Shown here in pieces: positions 34,689 to 44,596 of a stretch of 64,000 nt of DNA. The notes beneath the pieces were generated by a model, which saw only the letters and a list, made by a program, of their open reading frames with translations, was not told the DNA's origin and searched no databases. Both the position numbers and the translations under genes were made by a program. Source of the DNA: Cyclobacteriaceae bacterium (GTDB taxonomy: Bacteria; Bacteroidota; Bacteroidia; Cytophagales; Cyclobacteriaceae); the NCBI GenBank assembly GCA_028278225.1, contig JANQEU010000022.1, positions 98,244 through 162,243 of the forward strand. The letters are read 5' to 3'. Numbering within the stretch: the stretch's first letter is position 1; each line of letters starts with the position of its first letter.

Positions 34689-37600
34689 ATGACTAAAACC
34701 GCCAAAACACTATTCGTAATCTTTACCATTTTCGCCGCATATTCGTCGAATGTATTTGCGGGAGCACCGGGTAAAGCACATGAACCGGAAACCCTGGATG
34801 TGTCTTTCAGTGGGGATGAGGGGGAGACTTTCATGATGTTCACGGGTGACGTTTTCTTGAGCAATACAGCCGGTCAAATGGGGACAACCGTGGATATCAC
34901 ATTTACAGGTTCCGACCCAACAGGCGTGAACGGCCCCCTATTCACTTTGAATACCAGTAGTTGTGGGCCAAATGTCTATGAAGTAGATCCTAGTCAAAAT
35001 GCCAATGTCTACTTCACGAATAACGGCACACATACTTTCTATCCTACATCAGCTACCGGTTCAACCGTTGCTGCCGGTGACTTTCAGTTTACCGCTACGT
35101 TCGATATTCCAATGGATGCCGATTGGACAACATATGATCTGTACATTTTATCGAATGACGGTTGTGCAGGTGAGGATATTGTAAAATTTGATGTTTTTGG
35201 TGTAACAGGCAATCCCACCGTTACCACTGACCCGGTGGAAGCCGTTCAGGGAGAAACATTGACAGTAGATTTCACCGGTTCGGGGGGAGCCAGGTTTACA
35301 ATGTCCTCCGGCACTTGCAACTCTGGTGTGTATGAGATCAATACAACCTATAATTCGAATGTAAGGCTTGAAGGACCCACAAATTCAATTTACCCTGGTT
35401 CCACTACTGGAGATTTCTCATCCTCAGGTTCAACAACATTCAGTGCTACTTTCAACATTCCAGGTTCTGCTGATCTGGCAGATTATGATGTTGTAATTGA
35501 TAACTTCACAGATTTGGGTTGTGTATCAGACCCGATCAGGGAAACCGATGCATTTACCATAGGTGTTTATAACCCCTCATTCTCAATTGATCCGGTTTCA
35601 GCTATTCCGGATGAAACCCTCACCGTGAACTTTACCGGTTCGGGGGGCGCAAAATTCAGTACTTTGACCCCATGTGCGCAAGGCACCTGGCGCGTGGGAG
35701 AAGCCCAGGCAAATGTTTTCCTGCGGGCACCTGATAACGGCCAGGTATTTCCAACTTCTGTTTCAGGATCCGCTACAGCTATAGGCTCTACCACATTCTC
35801 AGCCACCTTCACTATGGTAACACCAACTACAACAGGATTCTATGACGTGGTGATACAGGATGAAGCCAGCTGTGCGGGCTCGGACATGGAATTAACGGAT
35901 TTCTTCGAGGTAGTGGATTTCGATCCGCATGTGACTGCAGACATCACAACAGCGTTGGCAGGGGAAACCGTGACAATCACTTTTACCGGAACGGGTGGTG
36001 CCAAGTTTACAATGTCATCGGAAACCATAAATAACAATGTGAACACGGTCTTTGAAATAAATCCAGCGTACAATGGAGGCGACAATGTTCAGCTCTGGGA
36101 TGGAACAACGGCAATCTTACCCAATTCGGTAACAGGCTCATTTGATGTAGGAGGTTCATCAACATTTGAGGCTGAGTTCACGTTTACAGGCACCCATACA
36201 CCAGGGTTTTACCGTGTGGAAATTGATGAAGACGGGAGTTTTGTAAACAATGGGATTTCAGATAAAATATTCAACCTTGGAAGATACCCGCATATCAACA
36301 GGATATCTCCTGAAGCTGCAATCTCTGGAAAAACGCTTTTAATAACGGGGAAATTCCTCAATGAGCCTGGAACAGGCGTCTCGTTTGATGGAGCTGCTCC
36401 GGTCACGCCAAACATGACCGGCAGCAATTTCCTGACTGTTACTGTACCTACCGGTGTTGGCCCAGGACCTATACAGGTATTTGTGATGAACGACAATGGG
36501 TCTTCCTTCATTTCAAATGGAGGAGGTTCAAACTTCACCGTCCTCCAATCTGATTTTGGCGGAGGATTCCAGGAAGCAAACAATATCAGCGCACTGGGTA
36601 TTACCAAGATGAAAACAAACGACTTCAATAACGATGGCAGCCTGGATGTGGCTGTTTTGGATACGGATAATGGAAATGTTGTCATCGTTGAAGGCAATGG
36701 ACTTGGTGGATTTAGTCTGGGAGCATCCATCTTCGTAGGTGATGGAAAAGATATTGAAACTGGTGACTTTGACCAAAATGGTTTCCCTGATGTAATAGCT
36801 ACTGATGCTAACAGTAATAACCTTCGCGTCATGCTGCTGAATACAGATGGCACCAGCAACTTCACCTCTAATGTTGCGCTTGCCGGTGGGCTCAGAGGCG
36901 TGGATGTCGGTGATTTCGATAGGGATGGATTAATGGATGCAGTAGCTACCAGTACGACAACAAGCCAAATAAATATCCTGAATAATAGAGGATTCATCAA
37001 TACCTACACCTCCTTATCAATGGCGTTTGATGTGGCCGTAGGTGACATTAATGAGGATGGATTTCCTGACCTTGCAGTAGTCGGGGGAGCTGGTGGAGGA
37101 GACAATATCCTGTTTAATGTAGGAAATGGGACTGACGATTACAGCGCGTTTTATAACAATGTAGGTGTTGGAAATGATCCTTCGGTAGTGATGTTTGGAG
37201 ATTTCAACGGCGATAATAATCTTGATGCTGTCACAGCTAATACCGGCAGTAATGATATCACATTTTTACCGGGTGAAGGAGACGGGGGAATCGGTTTCTC
37301 CCGGGATTTGAATGTTGGCCTTGCACCCAATGATCTGGCAAAAGGTGATTTCAACGGGGATGGCGTTATGGATATTTTGGTTTCAAATGCCGGTAGCTCA
37401 AGTCTCACGCTTTATTTCGGTGACCTAACTGCCACACCGGCCACAACCGGGGGATTCACTTCATCCAAGACAATCAATCTTCCGGATGATCCCAATGGCA
37501 TTGCTGTTGGTGATTTTGACAGCGATGGCGCATTGGATATTGCCGTTTCATATGGCCCGATTGCTACAGGAAAAATTGGTTTCCTTGAGAATCTGAATAC

Positions 37601-40600
37601 ACAGGCCGATTTCCTTGATGTAGATTTCACCAATCAGTTTGGGACTTCTGTCATAGATGCGGTAAACAATACGGTTACGGCTCAATATGTTTTTGGAACG
37701 GATGTCAATGATGTTTTCATTGAAAACTACACATTATCTCCGGGCGCTAACATTTCCCCTGATCCGACGACCCAGGTCTGGACGGATGGAGCTTCAATTG
37801 ACTTTACGATAACCGCTGAAGATGGTACCGATGAAACCTGGTCTGTCAACCTCACTGAGGAAGCAAGTGCGGAAAATGACATTCTGGATATCACTTTTAA
37901 TGAAGTGGATTCAGGGGATCCGGGTTTTTCCATTGCGATAGACAATAACACATCAGCTGTAAATATTCAGGTACCTGTCGGCACAGACCTCACATCACTC
38001 ACACCAAGCGTGACAGGTTCTCCTGATGCTTCTGTGTTGGTAGATGACGGTCAGGGAGGATTTATGGATCCTGATGGCGTGACGCTTGATTTTTCCGCTC
38101 CCGATGGTATGCTGTTTGAAGTAACCGCTGAAAATGGAGATATTCAAAACTGGACCGTGTTCGTAGTTGTACAACCCTCCATTACATGGAGTGGGGATTT
38201 TTTCGAAAGTGTGGACAACGATGGCAGTATTGATGGCAGCAGGACGGCTTCTCTCGCAGGAGATACATTTACGGATTTTCTGGCCGGAGGCGCTGCACCT
38301 GATCAGTTTTATACGGTTGAAGGCCTTCCACCGGGATTGGATGCCGTCATCACCAGAACCAGTTCGACAGAAGCCATCATAACACTTTCAGGAAATGCCG
38401 AGTTTCATACTTCGGCGAATGATTTTACACTGGTAGTGACCTTTGTAGACGGAGCATTTACCAATTCCACAGCGGACCAGGTGGCCAACAATGTTGACAA
38501 TTACAATATTTCATTTAATGATGAACAAAGCCTTTCCTATAGCGGCAGTTTCACCGAAGTAACCGCCAATGATGGCAGTGTATCCGGTGAGATCACCATT
38601 ACATTATCAGGTGACGCGTTTGCCAGTCTTGCCACAGCATCTTTTACGGAAAGTACCCATTATACCATCACTAATCTTCCAGCCGGTATGTCAGCGGTAC
38701 TCACACGAACCGGAAATACCGGCGCGTCGCTGATCCTGGCAGGTAATGCTACCAGCCATGAAGACGCGGATGATGTGACGGATCTGACGATCACATTCCT
38801 CGATGCAGCCTTTACAAACTTCCAGGCGGCGGACATTACAAACAGCACGTATGCCGCAGGTGAAATTGACTTTAACGATGCGCCATTGTTAGCATTTGCC
38901 GGAAGCTTCACGGAAGTGGCTGCCAATGACGGGAGTGTTTCCGGTTCCAGGACCATTACCCTTTCGGGCGACACGTTTGTTGATCCGGGGGCGGATACGC
39001 CGTTGACTTTAGACACGGATTATACGCTTACCGGTCTACCAGATGGATTGACACCGGAAATGACATGGAATAGCTCAACGATCCTCGAATTGACTTTGTC
39101 AGGGAACGCCACGGATCACGAAGCAACAAATTCCGTAACTGATTTTACCATCACACTCCTTGATCCCGTATTTACAACAGTGTCTGCAGACGACATTCCA
39201 ACAAGTACAAATAATGCTGGTTCCATAGCCTTTACAAATGCTCCTGTCATAACCTATTCGGGGAATTTTGCGGAGACTGCTGCCAATGATGGAAGTGTAG
39301 AAGGTACCCGAACAGCTACCATTTCAGGTGACCTGTTTGTAGATGCTTCCTTCACGGAAGGAACGCACTATACGTTGCAAGGAGTCCCTGCAGGATTGAC
39401 CGCATCTATGGAAAGATCAGGAGGCGGATCTACAGCGACACTTTCATTCTCCGGTAATGCCACCAGTCATCAGGACACGCATAGTGTTACCAGCCTCACG
39501 ATCACATTCCTGGATGCAGCCTTCCAGACAGTTGCAGCGGCTAACATTCCTACAAGCTCGGATGCTAACGGAACCATAACATTCACTGATAATGCAGGAG
39601 CGGCTCCCGTTCCACCAACTTTGAGTCTGGATGGTGTAACCAACACGACGGCCACCGTGACATGGACAGAAGTCAGCAATGCCACAAGCTATGAGCTGGA
39701 TGTTTCCGGGGATGATTTTACTACTTTCGTAAGTGGGTATGGCCCCAAATCAATCAGTGGTACCACCACCGAAACGGTCACTGGATTAGATTCAAGTACA
39801 CCTTATAAAGCCCGCATAAGGGCTGTGAACAATAATGGCACCTCGGACGATTCGAATGTAGTTTCCTTTACCACCAATGATCCTGGTGGAAATAGTGCGC
39901 CCACCTCGATCGAATTGGACGGTACATCAGTTGTAGAGAATATGCCGGTTGAAACGGTCGTTGGAACATTATCCACTACTGATCCGAATTCCGAGGATAC
40001 TCATTCCTATTCACTTGAAACCAACGAAGAACTCTTCTCAATAATTAGTGGCAATACCCTGGTGACCGATGTTTCATTTGATGAGGATACCAGAAACAGT
40101 TATGATGTTACGGTGAGATCCACCGATCAGGGAGGGTTATTCATCACCGCTGTTTTCAACATTACAATTTCACCTGATGTGGTCGGACCCACCTTTGAGT
40201 TCAATGAATTTGATGATGAATATAGCGGTAGCAGCATTGAAGTGATTGCAACCATTGAAGACAATGCCGGTATCCAGAGTGCATCAATCTTTACAAAGAA
40301 TACTACTGAAACCAATTACCAGGAAACTACGGTTAGCGAGTCCGGAGGTGCAGGTAAATACCCGTTTACATTCGACCGGGGAGGGGTTTCATTCTATTTC
40401 AGCGCTATGGATAATGAAGGGAATCCTTCAAGTTCCCGCATTCAGTCGATACGCGAGCAAGCCACAAGTGTGGATGCCGAAACATTCCCAAGTCCTCCGG
40501 CCATTGAAGATTTTTCTAATAATGAGCAAATTATCAAAGCATACAGAATAATTGCGCTACCGTACGATGGTGCTCAGGTCAGTGAACTTTTCAATGAATT

Positions 40601-41783
40601 GCAATCATTAGAGCACAAGAAAGACTGGAGGTTGCAGCGGTATACGGGGGTAAGTACAAATAATGGGTATGTTGACGTGACACTGACACAGAGCCTTAAC
40701 GCAGGTGAAGGCTATTTCTTCATCACAAAAGATGAACTCTCAATCAGTGTAGGTGGCAGCAGCGTCCTTTTGGACGACGGCGTTTTCAAAGTACAACTGA
40801 GAGAAGGATGGAATCTGCTAGGTAACCCGTTCAGGTTCAATATCGATTGGGCGGATGTGATTGCGCATAATATAAATGAAGGCATCACTGTAGCTGCAGA
40901 TATCGAAAATGGTGACATGTGGGAATACACTGGCACATGGCTTGAGGTGTCAGTACTCAATGAGTTCACCGGTGGATTTATCAAAGTGGATAAAACCGGA
41001 GGTATTACGAATTTTGAATTTCCTCCTGATGCATCCACAGGCGGAGGCGGACGTGCAGCCAACCAGGCGAGGGTACCTTCCTTTGTAGATATAGACAATA
41101 GCAGTTGGAAGTTCCATTTCTACATTGCCGGGGAAATATTGAATTATAGTTTGGGCGCCATTGGCATGGATCTTCGTGCTGAGGATAGCGATGACTTTTT
41201 GGATGGTTCATCTATCCCTCACTTTGAGTACTTCATTGACCAGAGATTTGATGATGGAAATACGAGAAGCATCAAGGAAACCGCTGATTTCAAGGAGTGG
41301 ACTTTTACCATTCCTGCTAAGACATCGGATAAAACATTTGAATTGAAATGGGATTACCCGATGTCAGACCGGAATACGGTCATCCTGGTGGATGAGGGTT
41401 CCGGTAAACTGTATGACCTGAGCCGGCAAACGGCAACTCAGGTAACCAATAATCCATCGACGCAATACCAGGTGTATTTCGGAGAACGGGATGAGATTTT
41501 GAACCGGTTGGATCTGGATGTCATGGTATTTGCCAATCTGTATCCAAATCCCGGAAACAACGACATAAATGTTGAATTGATCGCACCCAGAGATCAAATC
41601 ATTAACTTTGTAATGATTGGATTGGATGGCAGACAGGCCTTTGAGTCCGATGTTGCCGTAAATACAGGATTGAATCAATTGAATCTTGATCTGAGATCGG
41701 CAGAAATCCCTGCCGGGGTATATCAGATCATGATCAATGGTGAAGGATTTAAACCTATCATTTCGAAATTCATAAAACAATGA
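34689..41783 (+). CDS. Giant multidomain surface protein with T9SS type A sorting domain
   Basis: 2364 residues. Signal peptide ends near FAAYSSNVFAGAP. Then, approximately: four related beta-sandwich repeats (37-530; each with TLTVDFTGSGGARF-like core), an IPT/TIG domain (535-605), seven FG-GAP/VCBS repeats with Ca-binding DxNxDG motifs (615-970; DFNNDGSLDVAV, DFDRDGLMDAVA), two DUF5018-like beta domains (975-1155), four repeats of about 115 residues with TANDGSVSG cores (1157-1635), fibronectin III (1640-1730), a cadherin-like domain (1735-1830), a mixed C-terminal region and the sorting domain (about 2285-2364; NLYPNPGNNDINVEL, GVYQIMINGE). It is exported by the Por system and attached to the surface or released. 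Likely role: adhesion or matrix. Many antisense ORFs here are shadows. Confidence 0.9.
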   Translation: MTKTAKTLFVIFTIFAAYSSNVFAGAPGKAHEPETLDVSFSGDEGETFMMFTGDVFLSNTAGQMGTTVDITFTGSDPTGVNGPLFTLNTSSCGPNVYEVDPSQNANVYFTNNGTHTFYPTSATGSTVAAGDFQFTATFDIPMDADWTTYDLYILSNDGCAGEDIVKFDVFGVTGNPTVTTDPVEAVQGETLTVDFTGSGGARFTMSSGTCNSGVYEINTTYNSNVRLEGPTNSIYPGSTTGDFSSSGSTTFSATFNIPGSADLADYDVVIDNFTDLGCVSDPIRETDAFTIGVYNPSFSIDPVSAIPDETLTVNFTGSGGAKFSTLTPCAQGTWRVGEAQANVFLRAPDNGQVFPTSVSGSATAIGSTTFSATFTMVTPTTTGFYDVVIQDEASCAGSDMELTDFFEVVDFDPHVTADITTALAGETVTITFTGTGGAKFTMSSETINNNVNTVFEINPAYNGGDNVQLWDGTTAILPNSVTGSFDVGGSSTFEAEFTFTGTHTPGFYRVEIDEDGSFVNNGISDKIFNLGRYPHINRISPEAAISGKTLLITGKFLNEPGTGVSFDGAAPVTPNMTGSNFLTVTVPTGVGPGPIQVFVMNDNGSSFISNGGGSNFTVLQSDFGGGFQEANNISALGITKMKTNDFNNDGSLDVAVLDTDNGNVVIVEGNGLGGFSLGASIFVGDGKDIETGDFDQNGFPDVIATDANSNNLRVMLLNTDGTSNFTSNVALAGGLRGVDVGDFDRDGLMDAVATSTTTSQINILNNRGFINTYTSLSMAFDVAVGDINEDGFPDLAVVGGAGGGDNILFNVGNGTDDYSAFYNNVGVGNDPSVVMFGDFNGDNNLDAVTANTGSNDITFLPGEGDGGIGFSRDLNVGLAPNDLAKGDFNGDGVMDILVSNAGSSSLTLYFGDLTATPATTGGFTSSKTINLPDDPNGIAVGDFDSDGALDIAVSYGPIATGKIGFLENLNTQADFLDVDFTNQFGTSVIDAVNNTVTAQYVFGTDVNDVFIENYTLSPGANISPDPTTQVWTDGASIDFTITAEDGTDETWSVNLTEEASAENDILDITFNEVDSGDPGFSIAIDNNTSAVNIQVPVGTDLTSLTPSVTGSPDASVLVDDGQGGFMDPDGVTLDFSAPDGMLFEVTAENGDIQNWTVFVVVQPSITWSGDFFESVDNDGSIDGSRTASLAGDTFTDFLAGGAAPDQFYTVEGLPPGLDAVITRTSSTEAIITLSGNAEFHTSANDFTLVVTFVDGAFTNSTADQVANNVDNYNISFNDEQSLSYSGSFTEVTANDGSVSGEITITLSGDAFASLATASFTESTHYTITNLPAGMSAVLTRTGNTGASLILAGNATSHEDADDVTDLTITFLDAAFTNFQAADITNSTYAAGEIDFNDAPLLAFAGSFTEVAANDGSVSGSRTITLSGDTFVDPGADTPLTLDTDYTLTGLPDGLTPEMTWNSSTILELTLSGNATDHEATNSVTDFTITLLDPVFTTVSADDIPTSTNNAGSIAFTNAPVITYSGNFAETAANDGSVEGTRTATISGDLFVDASFTEGTHYTLQGVPAGLTASMERSGGGSTATLSFSGNATSHQDTHSVTSLTITFLDAAFQTVAAANIPTSSDANGTITFTDNAGAAPVPPTLSLDGVTNTTATVTWTEVSNATSYELDVSGDDFTTFVSGYGPKSISGTTTETVTGLDSSTPYKARIRAVNNNGTSDDSNVVSFTTNDPGGNSAPTSIELDGTSVVENMPVETVVGTLSTTDPNSEDTHSYSLETNEELFSIISGNTLVTDVSFDEDTRNSYDVTVRSTDQGGLFITAVFNITISPDVVGPTFEFNEFDDEYSGSSIEVIATIEDNAGIQSASIFTKNTTETNYQETTVSESGGAGKYPFTFDRGGVSFYFSAMDNEGNPSSSRIQSIREQATSVDAETFPSPPAIEDFSNNEQIIKAYRIIALPYDGAQVSELFNELQSLEHKKDWRLQRYTGVSTNNGYVDVTLTQSLNAGEGYFFITKDELSISVGGSSVLLDDGVFKVQLREGWNLLGNPFRFNIDWADVIAHNINEGITVAADIENGDMWEYTGTWLEVSVLNEFTGGFIKVDKTGGITNFEFPPDASTGGGGRAANQARVPSFVDIDNSSWKFHFYIAGEILNYSLGAIGMDLRAEDSDDFLDGSSIPHFEYFIDQRFDDGNTRSIKETADFKEWTFTIPAKTSDKTFELKWDYPMSDRNTVILVDEGSGKLYDLSRQTATQVTNNPSTQYQVYFGERDEILNRLDLDVMVFANLYPNPGNNDINVELIAPRDQIINFVMIGLDGRQAFESDVAVNTGLNQLNLDLRSAEIPAGVYQIMINGEGFKPIISKFIKQ

Positions 41784-41830
41784 GATATCTGCAGAACATG
41801 TTGAGTATCGCAAGTTTTGAAGATATCTCA
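41781..41830 (+). promoter_or_regulatory. 10-bp inverted repeat between the giant protein and caspase genes
   Basis: TGAGATATCT (41781-41790, beginning with the TGA stop of the giant gene) is the exact reverse complement of AGATATCTCA (41821-41830). The 30-nt loop would put the hairpin just before the caspase gene. No T-run follows. It may stabilise the upstream mRNA or be a protein-binding site. Confidence 0.45.
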
Positions 41831-41859
41831 GGTAGAGTAAATAAAAACACTTCGCACAA

Positions 41860-43005
41860 ATGAAAAGAATGATCACTGCCATTTTTGTGGTGCTATGCAG
41901 CTACGGGATGGCGCAGGAATTCTCGGCGAAAACAGAACCCATTCAGCTCACACTGGATGCCAACGCGCCGGAGGTGAAATGGCTCAGTCCGCAGCAGGAC
42001 AATGTTGTCAGCAAAGACAAATCCCTGACGCTGGAACTTGAGATATCAAGTACTTCTCCGATCTCATCCGTTAACATGTTTAACAATGGCATGGAGATCC
42101 CTATGTCCAGGGGTATCAGCATAGGAGGAGGAAGCAGCAGCGCCACTACCAAAGTCGAGCAGACGGTGAACCTGAATCTGGGTATGAACCAGATCACTTT
42201 CATCATTGAAAATGAGGAGGGTGGCGTGATCGAAGTAACCAGGAATGTCGGTTACAATTTCGAAGTATCCGATCGATCTGACTATGCATTGATCTTTGCA
42301 GTTTCAGAATATGATGAGTGGGGAGACCTGACGAATCCCGTCTACGATGCAATCGCGATAGAAGGTGAGTTAAGCGAATACTATGGATTCAAAACGGAGC
42401 TTGTCATCAACCCTACAAGACGTCAGATCCTCGAAAAGATCCGGGAGTATGCCGGAAAATCCTACCAGCCCAAGGATCAGCTTCTGGTTTTTTATGCCGG
42501 ACATGGGAAGTTTGACGAGGTGACACGAATGGGCTATCTGGCTCCCAGTGATGCCGAGTTGGACGACCTGGTAGGCGACAGCTATATTTCACATTCCAAT
42601 TTAAGGGACTACGTCAACCGCATCCCTTGTGATCATACATTCGTCATGCTTGATGCATGCTTCGGAGGTACCTTTGATCAGGCTTTGGCAATGTCCGGCA
42701 GCAGGGGAGGTCAATCCATGTTCTATGAACTTACCCGCTCGGAGTTCATCGAGCGAAAACTCAAGTATAAAACAAGAAAGTATCTGACCTCCGGAGGAAA
42801 GGAATATGTTCCTGATGGAAGGCCGGGCGCACATTCTCCGTTTGCAAGAAAGATGCTGGAAGCGCTTCGTAACTACGGAGGCAACGATAAAGTATTAACA
42901 TTCACCGAGCTAATGACCTACTTTGAGGCATTGACACCACAACCGAGGAGTGGTGAGTTTGGTGAGAATGAACCGGGTAGTGATTTCATTTTCGTCGCGA
43001 AGTAA
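41860..43005 (+). CDS. Secreted caspase-family (C14) cysteine protease
   Basis: 381 residues. Signal peptide (MITAIFVVLCSYGMAQ) then a beta-rich N-terminal domain (residues 20-130, Ig-like) and a caspase-haemoglobinase fold: YALIFAVSEYDEWGDLTNPVYDA, catalytic His215 in FYAGHGKF and Cys267 in MLDACFGGTFD. The dyad is intact. Caspase homologues in bacteria cut after Arg/Lys or Asp; specificity is not predictable here, though basic-specific cleavage is commonest. The signal peptide places it outside the cytoplasm, unlike the defence-type bacterial caspases. The next gene begins inside its last 38-56 nt. Confidence 0.9.
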   Translation: MKRMITAIFVVLCSYGMAQEFSAKTEPIQLTLDANAPEVKWLSPQQDNVVSKDKSLTLELEISSTSPISSVNMFNNGMEIPMSRGISIGGGSSSATTKVEQTVNLNLGMNQITFIIENEEGGVIEVTRNVGYNFEVSDRSDYALIFAVSEYDEWGDLTNPVYDAIAIEGELSEYYGFKTELVINPTRRQILEKIREYAGKSYQPKDQLLVFYAGHGKFDEVTRMGYLAPSDAELDDLVGDSYISHSNLRDYVNRIPCDHTFVMLDACFGGTFDQALAMSGSRGGQSMFYELTRSEFIERKLKYKTRKYLTSGGKEYVPDGRPGAHSPFARKMLEALRNYGGNDKVLTFTELMTYFEALTPQPRSGEFGENEPGSDFIFVAK

Positions 43006-44335
43006 ACTACTTGTCATATTTTTTTGCTGTGCCACGCACTGGTGCGTGGCACAGCTTGAATATCCTACAGGCACAAAGTCTGATGATGCCGCATATGACC
43101 AGATTGAGCCATATGATATCAATCTATACAAAGACCTGAACCTCCCCCGGACCTATTCCCTGAAAGGTTTTTTACCGAAAGTCGGTAACCAGTTAAAACT
43201 CCCTCAGGATATTCCCTGGTCCATTTCACATGCCGTAACCATTGTCCTTAATTCCCATAGCATTGCTACGGATGTTGTCGACAACCGGTCACCGTATTTT
43301 ATTAACATGCTGCTTTCGCAGCATATGGATCCTTGCAATGAAAGCATCTCGTTAAACCAGGCGATCGACTTACTTGAAAATACGGGCCTTCCCAGCATCA
43401 GGGAATATTTCAACCTGTGTCCGGATAAAGTCGATCAGCAGATCGTCCAGTTGTCCAGGCTTTATGAAAAAGGGCACTACGAGAAGGTGTTTAAACGGGA
43501 TGGAGATAACGACCACAAGATCCGTCGGATTAAGAGCAAACTGGCATTGGATCAGCCGGTGGTAGCCTCCTTCCATTGCCCGCCTTCGTTTGTTTTGGCA
43601 AAGGATTTCTGGTCACCCAAGGAGCAGTATAGTGACGAATATCCATTGCACACCGTGACTATCGTGGGTTATGACGATGAAATATACGGGGGGGTATTTG
43701 AAGCGGTGAATACCTGGGGAAAAAACTGGGGAAATAACGGCTATATGTATATCAGGTATGAGGACATGCAGTTTTTCAGATATGGTTATTCCGTATCCAC
43801 CTATGCTGATGAGGGGGAGAGTTTCACCATCATCAAGGGTAATTTCTCCCTGAAAGAGGCTACAACGAAGGAGCTGCTGGATGTGGTACGGTTCAGTTCC
43901 AGGGGCTACTTCCAGCTATCTGTGGAGGATGATGAACTGGACTTTTTTGCTCATGCGGGTACTAATAAGCCTTTCTACCTGAAGATGTATTATAAAACAG
44001 GCGATGAAGTAACCATGATCTATCCCAATCCGGCATGGCGCAGTTCGCTGTTCCAGTTCTCTTACGATTCATTTGATCTGCCTGGGGATGACAACTTTTA
44101 TTCCATTACTAAAGATCTGTTTTCCGCCATCTACATCTTCATGTCTGTTCATAATATTGATGACGAGAATTTCGAACCTCTTGTATCAAAGCATGATAAC
44201 CTTTCGGATATCCTGGAAACGGATGAGTACAAGATGTCCAGGACCGTGATCTGGGACCGGAACACTACCTTTTCAGGTAAACTTCTTGATGAGGAGATCA
44301 TCCCGGTATTGATTGATTTGAGTTTTGAGAAATAA
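42968..44335 (+). CDS. Papain-fold (C1) protein lacking the catalytic cysteine
   Basis: 455 residues from the ATG at 42968 (GTGs at 42950 and 42953 are also in frame). A signal peptide (LLVIFFCCATHWCVAQ) precedes a C1-like domain. The papain His and Asn regions are recognisable: PLHTVTIVGYDD and FEAVNTWGKNWGNNGYMYIRYED. But the N-terminal active-site segment that normally reads Q-G-x-C-G-x-C-W is VGNQLKLPQDIPWSIS: Gln75 is there, Trp84 is there, and the preceding catalytic position is Pro83; no Cys occurs before the middle of the domain. It should be a non-catalytic binding or regulatory protein. It overlaps the caspase gene by 38 nt, so the two are translationally coupled and may work as a pair. 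Confidence 0.8.
   Translation: MNRVVISFSSRSKLLVIFFCCATHWCVAQLEYPTGTKSDDAAYDQIEPYDINLYKDLNLPRTYSLKGFLPKVGNQLKLPQDIPWSISHAVTIVLNSHSIATDVVDNRSPYFINMLLSQHMDPCNESISLNQAIDLLENTGLPSIREYFNLCPDKVDQQIVQLSRLYEKGHYEKVFKRDGDNDHKIRRIKSKLALDQPVVASFHCPPSFVLAKDFWSPKEQYSDEYPLHTVTIVGYDDEIYGGVFEAVNTWGKNWGNNGYMYIRYEDMQFFRYGYSVSTYADEGESFTIIKGNFSLKEATTKELLDVVRFSSRGYFQLSVEDDELDFFAHAGTNKPFYLKMYYKTGDEVTMIYPNPAWRSSLFQFSYDSFDLPGDDNFYSITKDLFSAIYIFMSVHNIDDENFEPLVSKHDNLSDILETDEYKMSRTVIWDRNTTFSGKLLDEEIIPVLIDLSFEK
43026..43055. repeat. Perfect 14-bp inverted repeat inside the pseudo-C1 signal-peptide coding region
   Basis: GCTGTGCCACGCAC (43026-43039), spacer TG, GTGCGTGGCACAGC (43042-43055). The arms are exact reverse complements. 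It follows a run of seven T's and lies 20 nt after the caspase stop, but inside the coding region of the next gene (it encodes most of the CCATHWCVAQ part of the signal peptide). In the mRNA it would be a very stable hairpin. Confidence 0.9.
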
Positions 44336-44338
44336 AAA

Positions 44339-44365
44339 ATCCCTCCGGGCGGAGGGACTTTTTTG
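44339..44365 (+). terminator. Intrinsic terminator after the caspase/pseudo-C1 pair
   Basis: CCCTCC (44341-44346), loop GGGC, GGAGGG (44351-44356), then ACTTTTTT. It lies directly after the stop at 44333-44335 and ends the giant protein-caspase-C1 run. Confidence 0.9.
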
Positions 44366-44397
44366 GTTGAAATGTAATACTCGCTTAACTCTAATCT

Positions 44398-44529
44398 TTA
44401 AAGGCTCAGGCCCAAATTGTAGTACTTAAACCTTTTTTCTCTTTTTTCCAGGAACTTCCAGAGACTCTCAAACATCATAATTGCGATATCTCTTAGAACT
44501 ACCTTAAATTCTTCAATTTTCTCAGCCAT
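44398..44529 (-). CDS. Possible 43-residue small protein
   Basis: An ATG-initiated frame (44529 down to TAA at 44398-44400) encodes a small amphipathic, charged peptide: MAEKIEEFKVVLRDIAIMMF followed by ESLWKFLEKREKRFKYYNLG. It would be a mostly helical protein with a hydrophobic patch (IAIMMF). I do not recognise it. It lies in a 459-nt stretch between two annotated genes that otherwise holds no gene. Codon usage is plausible, but short frames of this size arise by chance. Confidence 0.35.
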   Translation of the reverse strand: MAEKIEEFKVVLRDIAIMMFESLWKFLEKREKRFKYYNLGLSL

Positions 44530-44596
44530 CAATCCTATGATCTGGTTGGGATATTAAAAGTAAAAAGTTCTGTCAATAACGTAAATCTCCGGGTGG

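Noticed and set aside
36209..37000. 263-residue antisense open frame within the giant T9SS gene
   Set aside because: Proline/serine-rich low-complexity composition typical of the complement of repetitive FG-GAP coding sequence; no start signal or family resemblance.
43026..43055. Hairpin considered as an intrinsic terminator for the caspase gene
   Set aside because: No T-run follows on the plus strand, and the hairpin lies inside the next coding sequence.
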